From the NCBI RefSeq assembly GCF_008298015.1, contig NZ_VTPX01000008.1:62001-126000 (forward strand): DNA of 64,000 nucleotides, given 5' to 3'. A program made the position numbers and the translations under genes. The stretch is from Salinicola corii (GTDB lineage Bacteria; Pseudomonadota; Gammaproteobacteria; Pseudomonadales; Halomonadaceae). Below are positions 11,178 through 20,848 of the stretch, piece after piece (the first letter of the stretch is position 1; each line of letters starts with the position of its first letter). Under the pieces are notes generated by a model. It did not search any database. It was not told the origin of the DNA and saw nothing but the letters and a program-made list of their open reading frames with translations.

Positions 11178-12518
11178 CTACACGCTGCCGACCGGGATCG
11201 GGTCCGCGTGCGCCTCACCCTTGGGTCGGGTGATGCCGCGCTCGAACTCGTCACGGAAATAGTGGATCGCGGATGCCAGCGGCATCGCCGCCCCCGGCGC
11301 ATGCGCGCAGAAGGTCTTGCCCGGCCCCAGGTCGCGGGCCATCTGCTCCAGCAGCTCGATATCGCCGGCCTCGCCCTCGCCGGCCTCCAGCGCCCGCAGC
11401 AGCTTGACGCTCCAGGGCAGGCCGTCGCGGCACGGCGTACACCAGCCGCAGGACTCGCGGGAGAAGAACTCCTCGAGGTTGCGGGTCAGCGAGACCATGC
11501 TCTGATTGTCGGCGACCACGGTCAGCAGCCCCGTTCCCATGCGGCTGCCGGTCTTGCCGATGGTGTCGAAATCGAGCGCCAGCTCGAGATGTTCGGGCAG
11601 CAGGAAGCCGGTACTGCCGCCGCCGGGCAGCCAGCTCTTGAGGGTCAGGCCGTCACGCATGCCGCCAGCGAGCTCGAGGATCCGATTGCCGGTGGTGCCC
11701 ATCGGCAGTTCCCACAGCCCGGGATTGTTGACCTTGCCGGACACGCCGTAGAGCTTGGTGCCGCCGTCGCTGCTGAGATCGCCGGAGAGCGCCTGGAACC
11801 AGTCGGCACCGTGATTGACGATACCCGGCACGTTGCACAGCGTCTCGACGTTGTTGACCACCGTCGGCAGCCCCCAGGCGCCGGACTGACCGGGAAACGG
11901 CGGTTTGGCGCGAGGATTGGCGCGCTTGCCCTCGAGGGAGTTGATCAACGCGGTCTCTTCGCCGCAGATATAGCGACCGGCACCGGTGTGCAGGGCGATA
12001 TCGAAGTCCCAGCCGCTACCGCGCACGTCCGCACCCAGCCAGCCATCGGCCCGGGCGTCGGCCAGGGCACGCTGGATCGCGGCGGCAGCCAGATGGTACT
12101 CGCCGCGCAGGAAGATGTAGCCCTGTTTGGCACGGTTGGCGATACCGGCCAGGATCATGCCCTCGATCAGCAGGTGCGGCTGCTGCTCCATCAGCAGGCG
12201 ATCCTTGAACGTGCCCGGCTCCATCTCGTCGGCGTTGCAGACGATGTAACCGCGGGGGACGCCCTCGCCCTTCATGGTCAGGCTCCACTTGAACCCGGCG
12301 GAGAACCCGGCGCCGCCACGGCCGCGAAGATTGGCGCTCTTCACTTCCTCGGTCAGCGACTCGTAGGTGTGCTGCTCGAGCGCCTTGGTGACCGCGGCGT
12401 AGCCTTGCGTGTCGAGATACTCCTCGAGCAGCACCGGCGACTGATCGTCGTGCAGGCGCCAGGTCAGCGGATGGGTCTCGGCGCGGCGTTCGCCGGCGGA
12501 TTGCAGAATGCGGCTCAT
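11178..12518 (-). CDS. nuoF: NADH-quinone oxidoreductase subunit F (FMN/NADH site)
   Basis: A 446-aa subunit that oxidises NADH. It shows the FMN/NADH glycine motif [13 protein letters not shown], the second nucleotide motif [19 protein letters not shown], and the cluster N3 ligands in [12 protein letters not shown] with a downstream Cys in KTFCAHAPG. The ATG at 12518 has a strong GGGAGG site. A 12-codon open frame starting at 12553 bridges nuoE and nuoF with ATGA overlaps at both ends and contains this ribosome site (listed separately). Confidence 0.96.
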   Translation of the reverse strand: MSRILQSAGERRAETHPLTWRLHDDQSPVLLEEYLDTQGYAAVTKALEQHTYESLTEEVKSANLRGRGGAGFSAGFKWSLTMKGEGVPRGYIVCNADEMEPGTFKDRLLMEQQPHLLIEGMILAGIANRAKQGYIFLRGEYHLAAAAIQRALADARADGWLGADVRGSGWDFDIALHTGAGRYICGEETALINSLEGKRANPRAKPPFPGQSGAWGLPTVVNNVETLCNVPGIVNHGADWFQALSGDLSSDGGTKLYGVSGKVNNPGLWELPMGTTGNRILELAGGMRDGLTLKSWLPGGGSTGFLLPEHLELALDFDTIGKTGSRMGTGLLTVVADNQSMVSLTRNLEEFFSRESCGWCTPCRDGLPWSVKLLRALEAGEGEAGDIELLEQMARDLGPGKTFCAHAPGAAMPLASAIHYFRDEFERGITRPKGEAHADPIPVGSV

Positions 12519-12553
12519 GACTCGCCCTCCCGCATCAGGTTCTTGAACGTCAT
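12515..12553 (-). other. 12-codon relay ORF between nuoE and nuoF
   Basis: Read on the minus strand it encodes [12 protein letters not shown] and a stop. Its ATG overlaps the nuoE TGA (ATGA), and its own TGA overlaps the nuoF ATG (ATGA). This would let ribosomes pass from nuoE to nuoF without a gap. It could be a functional coupling device or simply a chance open frame in a 31-bp spacer; the peptide itself need not matter. Confidence 0.3.
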
Positions 12554-13062
12554 GCGTACGCCTCCAGCAGCCGGGGGATCTCGCCCGGGGTCACCGGGCC
12601 GTGCAGATCCTCGCCGATCAGAATCGTGGGCCCGCGATCGCAGGCACCGAGACAGCACACCGGCAGCAGGGTGAAGCGGCCGTCTGCGGTGGTCTGCCCC
12701 ATCTGGATACCGAGATGTTCGGTGAAGGCGTCACGCAGTTCCTCGTAATCGGTCAGGAAGCAGGAACTGCTGTCGCAGATCAGGATAACGTGGCGGCCGA
12801 CCGGCTGGCGGAAAATCAGGCTGTAGAATGTCGCCACGCCCTCGACGTCGGCCACGCGAATGCCCAGCGTTTCGGCGATCGCCGGGATCGCGCCATCCGG
12901 CACGTGACCGTGGCGCTTCTGCACGATCTTCAACGCCTCGATGCATGCCGCCTGCGGATAGGGATAGTGCCCCCGCTCCTCGAGGATCATTTCGCGGTCG
13001 GCGGGATCGAGGGCAAAACCGTCGCTGGCAATGGTCGTTCCAATAGTCGCGGTAGTAGTCAT
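12550..13062 (-). CDS. nuoE: NADH-quinone oxidoreductase subunit E ([2Fe-2S])
   Basis: A 170-aa thioredoxin-fold subunit carrying cluster N1a. Ligands are C96 and C101 (CDSSSC) and C137 and C141 (CLGAC), the C-x4-C and C-x3-C spacing of the family. It partners NuoF and NuoG in the NADH-dehydrogenase module. I chose the ATG at 13062, 10 bp after the nuoCD stop with GAGGC upstream; a start 24 bp further up would overlap nuoCD. Confidence 0.95.
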   Translation of the reverse strand: MTTTATIGTTIASDGFALDPADREMILEERGHYPYPQAACIEALKIVQKRHGHVPDGAIPAIAETLGIRVADVEGVATFYSLIFRQPVGRHVILICDSSSCFLTDYEELRDAFTEHLGIQMGQTTADGRFTLLPVCCLGACDRGPTILIGEDLHGPVTPGEIPRLLEAYA

Positions 13063-13072
13063 GATGGCTGCC

Positions 13073-14875
13073 TCATCGGTCCACATCGGCCATGACGAAG
13101 TCGATGCTGCCCAGGTGCGCGATCAGATCCGGCACGAACCCCCCGCGCATGACGGCGGGGATCTGCTGTAGATGCGGAAAGCTGGGCGTGCGAATGCGCG
13201 TCCGGTAGCTCATGGTGCTGCCGTCGCTGGTCAGGTAGTAGCTGTTGATGCCCTTGGTCGCCTCGATCATCTGCATCGATTCGGCGGCCGGCAGCACCGG
13301 CCCCCACGAGACCTGCAGGAAGTGGGTGATCAAAGTCTCGATGTGCTGCAGCATCTTCTCCCGCGGCGGCGGCGTGGTCAGCGGATGGTCGGCCTTGTAG
13401 TCGCCCGCCGGCATGTGATCGATGCACTGCTGGAGAATGCGCACGCTCTGGCGCATCTCCTCGATCCGCAGCATGCCGCGATCGAAAGCGTCGCCGTTGA
13501 CGGCGGTAGGCACCTCGAAATCGAAATTTTCGTAGCCGGAGTAGGGGCGCTTCTTGCGCAGGTCGAAATCGAGCCCAGTGGCGCGCAGGTTGGGGCCGGT
13601 GACGCCCCAGTCGAGCGCCTGCTGGGTATCGAAAGCGGCGACGAAGCGGGTGCGATCGCGCACGATGGCGTTGTCCATCATCGCCTTCTCGTACTCGGCC
13701 AGGCGTTTGGGCATCCAGTCGACGAAGCCCTGCACCAGCTTGTCCCAGCCCTTGGGTAGATCGTGGGCGGTGCCGCCGATGCGATACCATGCCGGATGCA
13801 TGCGGAAGCCGGTGATCGCCTCGATCACCTCGTAGGCCTTCTGGCGATCGGTGAAGGTGAAGAACACCGGCGTCATCGCACCCAGATCCTGCAGATAGGT
13901 CCCCAGGAACAGCAGATGGCTGTTGATACGGAACATCTCCGCCATCATCACCCGGATCGTCTTGGCGCGATCGGTGACCGTGATCCCGGCCAGCTTCTCC
14001 ACCGCCAGCACGTAGGGCAGGTTGTTCATCACCCCACCGGTGTAGTCGATACGATCGGTATAGGGGATGAAACTGTGCCAGGACTGACGCTCGGCCATCT
14101 TCTCGGCGCCGCGGTGGTGATAGCCGATGTCCGGCACGCAGTCGACCACCTCCTCGCCATCGAGCTGCAGCACGATGCGAAACGCGCCATGGGCCGAGGG
14201 GTGGTTGGGCCCGAGGTTCAGGAACATGAACTCGGTCTCTTCCCCTTCGCGCTTCATCCCCCAGGCCGCGGGATCGAAGCGCAGCGCTTCCTGCTCGACC
14301 TCCTGGCCCTTGACCGTCAGGGTGTAGGGGTCGAACTCGGTGGCGCGGGCGGAGTAATCCTTGCGCAGCGGGTGACCGGTCCAGGTCGGTGGCATCATGA
14401 TCCGGGTCAGATGCGGATGTCCGGCAAAATCGATGCCGAACAGATCGAACACTTCACGCTCGTACCAGTTGGCATTGACGAAGATATCGCTGATCGAGGG
14501 CAACGACAGATCACGCTCGTGCAGCGCGACCTTGATCATCAGATCGGCGTTCCGCTCGACCGACAGCAGCTGGTAGAAGACGGTGAAATCGGACGGCGGT
14601 AGCCCCCGGCGATGGGTTCGCAGGCGCTCGTCGACGGCGCTCAAGTCGAACAGCATCGAAAACGGACCGGTCACGCGCCGCAGAAAGCCGAGCACGTCCC
14701 GTAGTTGCTCACGGGCGACCCAGATGACCGGCATGGCGGTCAGCGTCGTCTGTGGCGTGAAGGCGGCCTCGCCGAACTGGCGCGCCAGTTCGGCCACGAC
14801 GTCGGGCTGACCGGCGGCATGGGTGGCGCTAAAGGTGGTCGCGCTCTCGTTTTGAGAATCATCGGCTGCAGTCAT
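13073..14875 (-). CDS. nuoCD: NADH-quinone oxidoreductase fused subunit C/D
   Basis: A 600-aa fusion. The NuoC (30-kDa-type) part occupies roughly residues 1-190, with [20 protein letters not shown] near its end. The NuoD (49-kDa-type) part follows and starts with [18 protein letters not shown], containing the conserved His of the quinone pocket. The fusion is typical of enterobacteria, pseudomonads and halomonads, whereas many other bacteria keep two genes. It links the peripheral arm to the quinone site. The ATG at 14875 is preferred over an upstream TTG at 14902. Confidence 0.96.
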   Translation of the reverse strand: MTAADDSQNESATTFSATHAAGQPDVVAELARQFGEAAFTPQTTLTAMPVIWVAREQLRDVLGFLRRVTGPFSMLFDLSAVDERLRTHRRGLPPSDFTVFYQLLSVERNADLMIKVALHERDLSLPSISDIFVNANWYEREVFDLFGIDFAGHPHLTRIMMPPTWTGHPLRKDYSARATEFDPYTLTVKGQEVEQEALRFDPAAWGMKREGEETEFMFLNLGPNHPSAHGAFRIVLQLDGEEVVDCVPDIGYHHRGAEKMAERQSWHSFIPYTDRIDYTGGVMNNLPYVLAVEKLAGITVTDRAKTIRVMMAEMFRINSHLLFLGTYLQDLGAMTPVFFTFTDRQKAYEVIEAITGFRMHPAWYRIGGTAHDLPKGWDKLVQGFVDWMPKRLAEYEKAMMDNAIVRDRTRFVAAFDTQQALDWGVTGPNLRATGLDFDLRKKRPYSGYENFDFEVPTAVNGDAFDRGMLRIEEMRQSVRILQQCIDHMPAGDYKADHPLTTPPPREKMLQHIETLITHFLQVSWGPVLPAAESMQMIEATKGINSYYLTSDGSTMSYRTRIRTPSFPHLQQIPAVMRGGFVPDLIAHLGSIDFVMADVDR

Positions 14876-14958
14876 GGCTGGCGGCCCCCGGTGCAGAATC
14901 AATGGTCGAAAATGACCACAAGGATCAATGGCAGGAACGATCGACGTGGGCGATCGGG

Positions 14959-15636
14959 CTAGATGCCATCGGGGGTGCGCAGCTCCTTGACCGCGATGCG
15001 CCGGTCGCGGTGCTTTTCACGCTGCGACGGCATCTCGGCACGATAGACGCCCTGGTCTCCGACCACCCAGGAGAGCGGGCGACGCTCTTCCTGGATCGAG
15101 TCCTGCAGGAGCTGGAGACCTTGAAGAAACGCCTCGGGGCGCGGCGGGCAGCCGGGCACGTAGACATCCACAGGCAAGAACTTGTCGACGCCCTGAACCA
15201 CCGAGTAGATGTCGTACATGCCGCCGGAGTTGGCGCACGATCCCATCGAGATGACCCACTTGGGCTCGAGCATCTGGTCGTAGAGCTGCTGGATGACGGG
15301 CGCCATCTTGATGAAGCAGGTGCCGGCGATGACCATGAAGTCGGCCTGCCGGGGCGAGGCGCGGATGACCTCGGCCCCGAAACGGGCGACATCATGGGGC
15401 GCTGTGAATGCCGTGGTCATTTCCACGTAGCAGCAGGAGAGCCCGAAATTGTAGGGCCACAACGAATTCTTGCGCCCCCAGTTGACGGCCGAATGGAGCA
15501 CGTCCTCGAGCTTGCCCATGAATACGTTGCGATGAACCTGCTGCTTCATCGGATCATCGACGATCTCACGCTCGCCAAGTGGGTAACGATCAGCCGCGGA
15601 ATCGCCTCCCTCCGCACGGGTCAGGGTGTACTGCAT
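14959..15636 (-). CDS. nuoB: NADH-quinone oxidoreductase subunit B (cluster N2)
   Basis: A 225-aa subunit holding the terminal [4Fe-4S] cluster N2, which reduces quinone. The ligands are visible: the adjacent pair C68-C69 (GLSCCYVEM), C134 (GSCANSGG) and C163 (VPGCPPRPE). The N-terminus is extended by about 30 residues before the conserved core. I chose the ATG at 15636 with GAGGC upstream; a TTG lies five codons earlier. An 83-bp gap separates it from nuoCD. Confidence 0.95.
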   Translation of the reverse strand: MQYTLTRAEGGDSAADRYPLGEREIVDDPMKQQVHRNVFMGKLEDVLHSAVNWGRKNSLWPYNFGLSCCYVEMTTAFTAPHDVARFGAEVIRASPRQADFMVIAGTCFIKMAPVIQQLYDQMLEPKWVISMGSCANSGGMYDIYSVVQGVDKFLPVDVYVPGCPPRPEAFLQGLQLLQDSIQEERRPLSWVVGDQGVYRAEMPSQREKHRDRRIAVKELRTPDGI

Positions 15637-15770
15637 AGTGGGCCTCAACAAACCTGATAGAAAAACGGTCGAGGAAGCGCAGGTCGGTCACGGATGCCTG
15701 GCTCCCATCGTTATAATCTTGGCGATCGCCATGGCGACCTTGCCTGCCGGGCTCGGCGCGACGGACGTTG

Positions 15771-16226
15771 TCAGCGTGCATGACGCTCGACTCCCGGCAC
15801 GGCGGCCAGCTCGCGCGCTCTCGAGGCGTCTTCGCGCCCTCTCTTGCGCGGCGCCCAGTCGAGCGCACCGACGCGAGCGTCGTAGACGAGTCCGGCCAGC
15901 AGGATGAGGATGAAAACTGTCGCTGCCGCGAATCCCGTCCAGCCCACCTCGCGCACGGAGACGGCCCAGCCGAACAGGTAGACGGCTTCGATGTCGAAAA
16001 TGACGAACAGCATGGCAACGAGATAGAACTTGACCGAGAACCGCTGGCGCGCAGTGCCGGCGCCAACGATGCCGGATTCGAACGGGAGGGACTTGCTGCG
16101 GCCATGACTGCGGCCACCGAGCAGGCTGGCAGCGCCGATCATCAATCCACAGAGTGCAACGACGGCCACCACGAACAGCCCGGTAGCCCAGTAGCTGGCA
16201 ATCCATGCGGAGACCGGATCGGACAT
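15771..16226 (-). CDS. nuoA: NADH-quinone oxidoreductase subunit A
   Basis: The first gene of the 13-gene complex I operon encodes 151 aa with three membrane helices. The conserved loop [23 protein letters not shown] precedes helix two, which contains the [12 protein letters not shown] motif with its Asp and Glu. The C-terminal tail of about 30 charged residues is longer than in E. coli. A 134-bp gap separates it from nuoB, and a candidate promoter lies about 75-100 bp upstream. Confidence 0.94.
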   Translation of the reverse strand: MSDPVSAWIASYWATGLFVVAVVALCGLMIGAASLLGGRSHGRSKSLPFESGIVGAGTARQRFSVKFYLVAMLFVIFDIEAVYLFGWAVSVREVGWTGFAAATVFILILLAGLVYDARVGALDWAPRKRGREDASRARELAAVPGVERHAR

Positions 16227-16299
16227 GCCTTCCCTCGCAGACGTGATGGAACCTGAACTCGGCGATATCGAACCAGACTGACAGGTTCGTAAGTTTACG

Positions 16300-16327
16300 A
16301 GTTTACACGATGACGACTTGGTAACAA
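16300..16327 (-). promoter_or_regulatory. Candidate sigma-70 promoter of the nuo operon
   Basis: On the minus strand TTGTTA (16327-16322) and TAAACT (16305-16300) are separated by 16 bp, about 75 bp upstream of nuoA. Each matches four of six consensus bases, so this is a plausible but unproven operon promoter. Confidence 0.35.
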
Positions 16328-16420
16328 GCCTGCTAATTAGTCCTATTGCACCCCGCCGACAAATCTGGCGGGCCGGGATCAGGCGGCCGTCTTCGTCACT
16401 CTATCCTTTATCGGCGTCAT

Positions 16421-16438
16421 TGCCATTGGGCAATGGCA
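16421..16438. promoter_or_regulatory. Perfect 8-bp inverted repeat upstream of thiD
   Basis: TGCCATTG and CAATGGCA are separated by GG, 50 bp before the thiD start. It may be an operator or a small hairpin in the thiD leader. No TPP riboswitch elements are visible here. Confidence 0.3.
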
Positions 16439-16487
16439 GCATCTTGTCTTAGGCTAGACGCTTTCCTGCCGCTTGCAATGTCCAGCC

Positions 16488-17309
16488 ATGGTTTCTCATT
16501 CGACTCCCAATGCCTTGACGATCGCCGGATCCGATCCGTCCGGTGGCGCCGGGCTGCAGGCCGATATCAAGACGTTCTCGGCGCTCGGCGTCTATGCCAC
16601 CAATGTGATTACCGCCGTGATCGCGCAGAACACGCGAGGCGTGGTGGCGGTGGAGCCGGTATCGGTGGCGCTGATCCGCACCCAACTGGACAACCTGCTC
16701 GACGACGTCGAGATCGATGCGGTCAAGATCGGCATGGTTGCCAGCCGCGACGTGGCGCAGACGATCGCCGAGGCGCTGACGCGGCGCCGGCCGCGCTGGA
16801 TCGTGCTCGACCCGGTGATGGTCGCCAAGAGCGGCGACAGGCTGGTGGACGATGAGGGGCTGCGCGCCGTGCGCGATATCCTGGTCCCCCTGGCCGACAT
16901 CATCACGCCCAACCTGCCGGAAGCCGCCGCACTGCTCGGCACGGACACACCCCGCAGCCTCTCCGCCATGGAAGCGATGGTCGGCGATCTCGCCGCGCTC
17001 GGAGCGCCTTACGGCTTATTGAAGGGCGGCCACCTACCGCTGGAGCGTTGTCCGGACCTGTTATGGATGCCCGATGGCACCCGATGGCTGGACGCCCCGC
17101 GCCTGTCGACGCGCAATCTTCATGGTGCCGGTTGCGCGCTCTCCTCGGCGATCGCGGCCCAGCTGGCGCACCTCCCGCCAGCCCGCCCCGACGTCGAGGC
17201 GGCCATCGACGCCGCCAAGCAGTGGCTGCATCAGGCGCTCACGGCAAGCGAACGCCTGAACGTGGGTCAAGGCAAGGGGCCGCCGCACCATTTTCATGCC
17301 TGGTGGTGA
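16488..17309 (+). CDS. thiD: Hydroxymethylpyrimidine/phosphomethylpyrimidine kinase
   Basis: A 273-aa ribokinase-fold enzyme that phosphorylates HMP and HMP-P in the pyrimidine branch of thiamine synthesis. It shows the N-terminal TIAGSDPSGGAGLQADIKT signature, VKIGMV, LDPVMVAKSG, the TPNLPEA segment, and the C-terminal GAGCALSSAI anion-hole/catalytic region. The ATG at 16488 places the signature about 10 residues in, as in homologues. It stands alone here, divergent from nuoA; the other thiamine genes in the window are thiS-thiG near 31 kb. Confidence 0.92.
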   Translation: MVSHSTPNALTIAGSDPSGGAGLQADIKTFSALGVYATNVITAVIAQNTRGVVAVEPVSVALIRTQLDNLLDDVEIDAVKIGMVASRDVAQTIAEALTRRRPRWIVLDPVMVAKSGDRLVDDEGLRAVRDILVPLADIITPNLPEAAALLGTDTPRSLSAMEAMVGDLAALGAPYGLLKGGHLPLERCPDLLWMPDGTRWLDAPRLSTRNLHGAGCALSSAIAAQLAHLPPARPDVEAAIDAAKQWLHQALTASERLNVGQGKGPPHHFHAWW

Positions 17310-17450
17310 TGTCTTCCACGCCTGGCGGTGATGTCGGATTCGGGTCACCTGGCGACCCGGTGGCCGTCGCCGGGCACGACCGGCAGATAGCGGCTAACGT
17401 GGTACAGTGAATCGGCGCGATCACGGGAGGCCACCATCGCGTCACGCGAT

Positions 17451-17477
17451 TTGACACTCCGTGCTTCCTGTTATCTT
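17451..17477 (+). promoter_or_regulatory. Candidate dctP promoter
   Basis: A perfect -35 TTGACA (17451-17456) is followed after 15 bp by TATCTT. The spacing is short and the -10 weak, but the element lies 55 bp upstream of dctP in an otherwise empty leader. Confidence 0.35.
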
Positions 17478-17531
17478 CTGAAACGGTATTGAAAGAACGA
17501 TTAAATACAACGACCTACTAGAGGTATCCGT

Positions 17532-18575
17532 ATGCAGACGCGACATATCGCCACCGGCATTCTGGCCCTGAGCATGATGGGCAGCGCTTCGATCGCCCTC
17601 GCCGACACCTGGCGATTCGGCCTCGAAGAAACGGAAGGCAGCGTGCAGTACGAATACGCACAGGCTTTCAAGCAGCTCATCGAAAAGAAGAGCGACGGTG
17701 ACATCACAGTGCAGATCCTGCCCTATGGCGTCTGGGGCTCGAGCTACTCGACGCTCTACGACGCCATCCAGAACGGCTCCATCCCGCTCTCCTTCGGCTC
17801 GGGCTTCCTCGGCGGCACGGTGCCCGAGAGCCAGCTGATGAGTCTCAACTACGTCATGCCCAACGACCAGTTGGAAGCGACCGAGATCCTCAACTCCGAC
17901 GCCTTCATGAAGAGCGATGCCTGGCAGCAGTCCTTCCGCACACGCGGGCTGGTCCCGCTGGCGGCACTGCCCGAAGGCTACCAGGTGTGGACCGCCAACA
18001 AGGCCATCCATACCCCGGCAGACATGCAAGGGCTGCAGATCCGGGTCATGGACAACAGCCTGCTGCGCGCGACCTATCAGGCCTACGGCGCCTCGCCCAT
18101 CACCATCGCTTACGGCGAGCTCTACAGCGCCCTGCAGCAAGGCCAGGCCGAGGGCAATATCCAGCCTGTCTGGGCCCACGAGAACATGGGCTTCTACGAA
18201 GTTCAGGACTACATGATCTTCGCCGAGCAGTCGCAGTTCATCGCCAACCTGATCGCCAACGAAGATTGGTACGACGGTCTCTCCGACGACCAGCGCCAGT
18301 TGCTCGACACCACCATCCACGAGATGGTCAAGAAAGGTGACGAGATTCAGAAGCAGCTCAACCAGGATCGCCTGAAAACCATCGAAGAGAAGAGTGACAT
18401 CAAGATCATTCATCTCGATCAGGCGCAGCGCGACGAGTTCCGCAAGCTCGCCAAGCCGATCCGCGACGACTTCGTCAACCTGGTCGGCGAGCGTGGCGGC
18501 AAGGCACTGGACATTCTGCTCGAGCAGGAAAAAGCCCGCGGCGACAAGTCGGACGGCGACAGCCAGAGCAGCTGA
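17532..18575 (+). CDS. dctP: TRAP transporter substrate-binding protein DctP
   Basis: A 347-aa periplasmic binding protein with a signal peptide ending near residue 24 (ASIALA). The TRAP signature region is clear: PADMQGLQIRVMDNS with the conserved substrate-carboxylate Arg, followed by the YGELYSALQQGQAEGNIQP segment. It delivers a carboxylate-type solute to the DctQ/DctM membrane pair. An AGAGGT ribosome site precedes the ATG. It is followed at once by a strong terminator and then by a group IIC intron. The presumed membrane partners lie on the opposite strand, converging, rather than in one operon as is usual. Confidence 0.92.
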   Translation: MQTRHIATGILALSMMGSASIALADTWRFGLEETEGSVQYEYAQAFKQLIEKKSDGDITVQILPYGVWGSSYSTLYDAIQNGSIPLSFGSGFLGGTVPESQLMSLNYVMPNDQLEATEILNSDAFMKSDAWQQSFRTRGLVPLAALPEGYQVWTANKAIHTPADMQGLQIRVMDNSLLRATYQAYGASPITIAYGELYSALQQGQAEGNIQPVWAHENMGFYEVQDYMIFAEQSQFIANLIANEDWYDGLSDDQRQLLDTTIHEMVKKGDEIQKQLNQDRLKTIEEKSDIKIIHLDQAQRDEFRKLAKPIRDDFVNLVGERGGKALDILLEQEKARGDKSDGDSQSS

Positions 18576-18605
18576 CCGCTCGCACCAACTACCCAAGACC
18601 CGAAG

Positions 18606-18640
18606 CGCCCCGCCAGCGTCATGCTGGCGGGGCGTTTTTC
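18606..18640 (+). terminator. Rho-independent terminator of dctP, intron target site
   Basis: A perfect 12-bp stem (18606-18617 with 18623-18634) with a 5-nt loop is followed by TTTTTC. It ends dctP. The group IIC intron begins four bases later, the insertion preference known for this intron class. Confidence 0.93.
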
Positions 18641-18643
18641 ATG

Positions 18644-19312
18644 GTGCGCCAGGCATGGCGTGCAGCGCCGACTAGGCGCTATCCGGTCCGCCGTGGTGGT
18701 TGGCTGGATGACTTGGGGGTGAAAGTCCCCTACGGACCCTGATAGCGGGAACCGTTAGCTGAACAGCAAGGGTGTCCGCCGCGAGGCGGAATCTGAAGGA
18801 AGCTGTAGGCAAACTCCTGGCCCGACGAACAGGAACCGCATATGAGGCAGCCACATCTGGGCGAGAGGGCCATGAAACTCGAAGCCCAATAGCTATCCAG
18901 AAGATGTGGAAGTAGATGCGGCGGGTAGATGGGAGGAAGGCCGCGCGTCTTACCCTGGGAGGCCTGTTCGCCTGCCACTGGCTACCGACACCGTGAGGTA
19001 TCGGGATGGGGGAACAGGAGTCAGCAGAGGCCATAGTAGGCTCTCTAACCTAGAGCTGAAGGGCTGAACCTGTCACGAGTGGATAGTTGACCGCTCTCTA
19101 CTGTGTACGAGCAGAAGCCTCCCCGGAGGGCTCTCGATAACTGTATGGCGGGCCGGAAGCCCAAAGACTGTCGAAGCGCTCAGAGCACATAGGCGGGCGA
19201 ATTCAGCGGAACGAAGCTCAGCCCAATAATGGGAGACAGGAACCGCCGTATACGGAACCGTACGTACGGTGGTGTGAGAGGACGGGGGAGGCGACTCCCC
19301 CTCCTACTCGAT
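18644..19312 (+). mobile_element. ORF-less group IIC intron (669 nt)
   Basis: The element starts GTGCGCCAGGCATGG and ends CCTCCTACTCGAT. From memory this matches the ends of the Oceanobacillus iheyensis group IIC intron, and the interior shares its domain I-III strings (GGGTGTCCGCCGCGAGGCGG, GAATCTGAAGGAAGC, CATATGAGGCAG, TCTTACCCTGGGAGG, AGTCAGCAGAGGCCATAGTA, GAAGGGCTGAAC). Domain V and a domain VI with a bulged A follow. Where a reverse transcriptase/maturase gene normally sits, between about 19071 and 19240, only some 170 nt without a reading frame remain. The ribozyme core looks intact, so splicing would depend on intrinsic activity or a maturase in trans. It lies directly behind the dctP terminator. 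Confidence 0.88.
19241..19312 (+). ncRNA. Group II intron domains V and VI
   Basis: Domain V folds from CCGCCGTATACG and CGTACGTACGGTGG around a GAAC tetraloop. It contains the CGC catalytic triad at 19244-19246 and the two-base AC bulge at 19262-19263. Compared with O. iheyensis as I recall it, the loop-closing pair is swapped G-C for C-G, a compensatory change. Domain VI is a 7-bp GGGGGAG/CTCCCCC stem with a GCGA loop and a likely branch-point A at 19306, six bases before the 3' end. Confidence 0.88.
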
Positions 19313-19377
19313 CCATCTCGTCTAGCTGTCCGTCAGGGGGATCGCCGGGCGCGGCCCCCCTTGGCTACCTAGGTGCT

Positions 19378-20661
19378 CTAATCGCCGCCCAGAGACGGCA
19401 GCAGCAGCGAGATTTCAGGGAAGGCGATCAGGATCAGCGTCGCCAGCAGCAGGATGGCGATGAACGGCGGAGTGCCGCGGATCACGTCGATGTAGGGGCG
19501 CCGGAACACCGCGATGGCGGTGAAGATATCGCAGCCGAAGGGTGGCGTCGCCGAGCCGATCGCCGCCTGCAGGGTGACGATCACGCCGACATGGATCGGA
19601 TCGAGCCCGGCGGACTGCACCAGCGGCTTGAAGATCGGCACCAGGATCAGGATCACCACGATCGGGTCGACGAACATGCAGCCGACGAAGAACGCCGCCG
19701 CGATCAGCGACAGCGCCAGGAACTGATTGTCACCGATCGAGTCGATCAGCGGCCCGAGGATCTGGTTCGGCACCCCGGCGGTCGCCAACGCCTGGGAAAA
19801 GGCGGCGCCGATCGCCACCAGGATGAATACTACCGCGGTGATCAGACCAGTAGAGAGGGCAATGCTGCCGAGATCACGAATCGACACCTGGCGATAGATC
19901 ACCACCTCCAGCAGCAGCGCATAGGCCACCGCCACCGCCGATGCCTCGACCGCGCTGAAGAAGCCACCGTAGATGCCGCCCACCACCAGCAGCGGGAAGC
20001 CCATGGGCAGCACCACCCGCTTCAGCGCCCGGGCACGCTCGCCCCAGCTCGCCCTGGGCTCGGGGTCGATGCCCTTGACTCGCGAATCGATCCAGCAGTA
20101 GATCGCGAACAACACCAGGATCAACAGCCCCGGCAGAATGCCGGCGAGGAACAGATCGCCGATCGAGGTCTGCATCGCCACACCGTAGATGATGAAGCCG
20201 ATACTCGGCGGGATCAGCAGCGCGATGTCGCTGGCGTTGATGATCAGCGCCAGGGTGAAGTCGTCCGAGTAGCCCTTTTTCAACAAGCGCGGACGCATCG
20301 GCCCGCCCATCGCCACCACCGTCGCCTGGGTCGAGCCGGAGACCGCACCGAACAGCGCACAGGAGGCCGCGGTGGTGATCGGCAGCCCGCCGCGCAGATG
20401 CCGGGTAAAGGCATCGACCACGTCGAGCAGGCGATTGGCGGTATGCCCCTTGGTCAGGATATCCGCGGCGAAGATGAACATCGGCACCGCCGCCAGCACC
20501 CAGCTGCCGACCCCGCTGATCATCCAACTGACCGCCTGATCGGGGCCGAAGAACGTCATGCCGGTGAACATCATGTAAAGCGTACCGGCCGCCAGTGGCA
20601 CCATCATGGGAAAACCCAGCAGGAGCAGCACCAGCATGATCAAGCCCAATCCCATCAGCAT
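19378..20661 (-). CDS. dctM: TRAP transporter large permease DctM
   Basis: A 427-aa membrane protein of the ion-transporter superfamily with about 12 helices. Typical segments are LLLLGFPMMVPLAAG near the start, GGLPITTAASCALFGAVSGSTQATV, and NASDIALLIPPSIGFIIYG. It uses a sodium gradient to import the solute delivered by DctP. I chose the ATG at 20661 because AGAAGG lies 9 bp upstream; another ATG at 20670 abuts that site too closely. A 187-bp spacer separates it from dctQ, longer than usual for this pair. Confidence 0.9.
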   Translation of the reverse strand: MLMGLGLIMLVLLLLGFPMMVPLAAGTLYMMFTGMTFFGPDQAVSWMISGVGSWVLAAVPMFIFAADILTKGHTANRLLDVVDAFTRHLRGGLPITTAASCALFGAVSGSTQATVVAMGGPMRPRLLKKGYSDDFTLALIINASDIALLIPPSIGFIIYGVAMQTSIGDLFLAGILPGLLILVLFAIYCWIDSRVKGIDPEPRASWGERARALKRVVLPMGFPLLVVGGIYGGFFSAVEASAVAVAYALLLEVVIYRQVSIRDLGSIALSTGLITAVVFILVAIGAAFSQALATAGVPNQILGPLIDSIGDNQFLALSLIAAAFFVGCMFVDPIVVILILVPIFKPLVQSAGLDPIHVGVIVTLQAAIGSATPPFGCDIFTAIAVFRRPYIDVIRGTPPFIAILLLATLILIAFPEISLLLPSLGGD

Positions 20662-20848
20662 GAGAGGCATCCTTCTTCGATTGTCGTTATTGGCACGGTC
20701 GGTATTGGCGTGGTTTTCATTGGCACCGTCATCGTCGGCGTCGCGGCCCGAACGGGGAGCGGGCGCGAGCCGACGCCAAGCAGCGTGACCTGCGCGATTA
20801 CCGTCGGGGCCGTCAGCCGTCGGATGATGCGGCCCTGCCCTGCCTCCT

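Noticed and set aside
18672-19034. Open frames of 80-120 codons on the minus strand inside the intron
   Set aside because: They overlap the structured domain I-III RNA of the group IIC intron, lack ribosome sites and show no reverse-transcriptase or other motifs.
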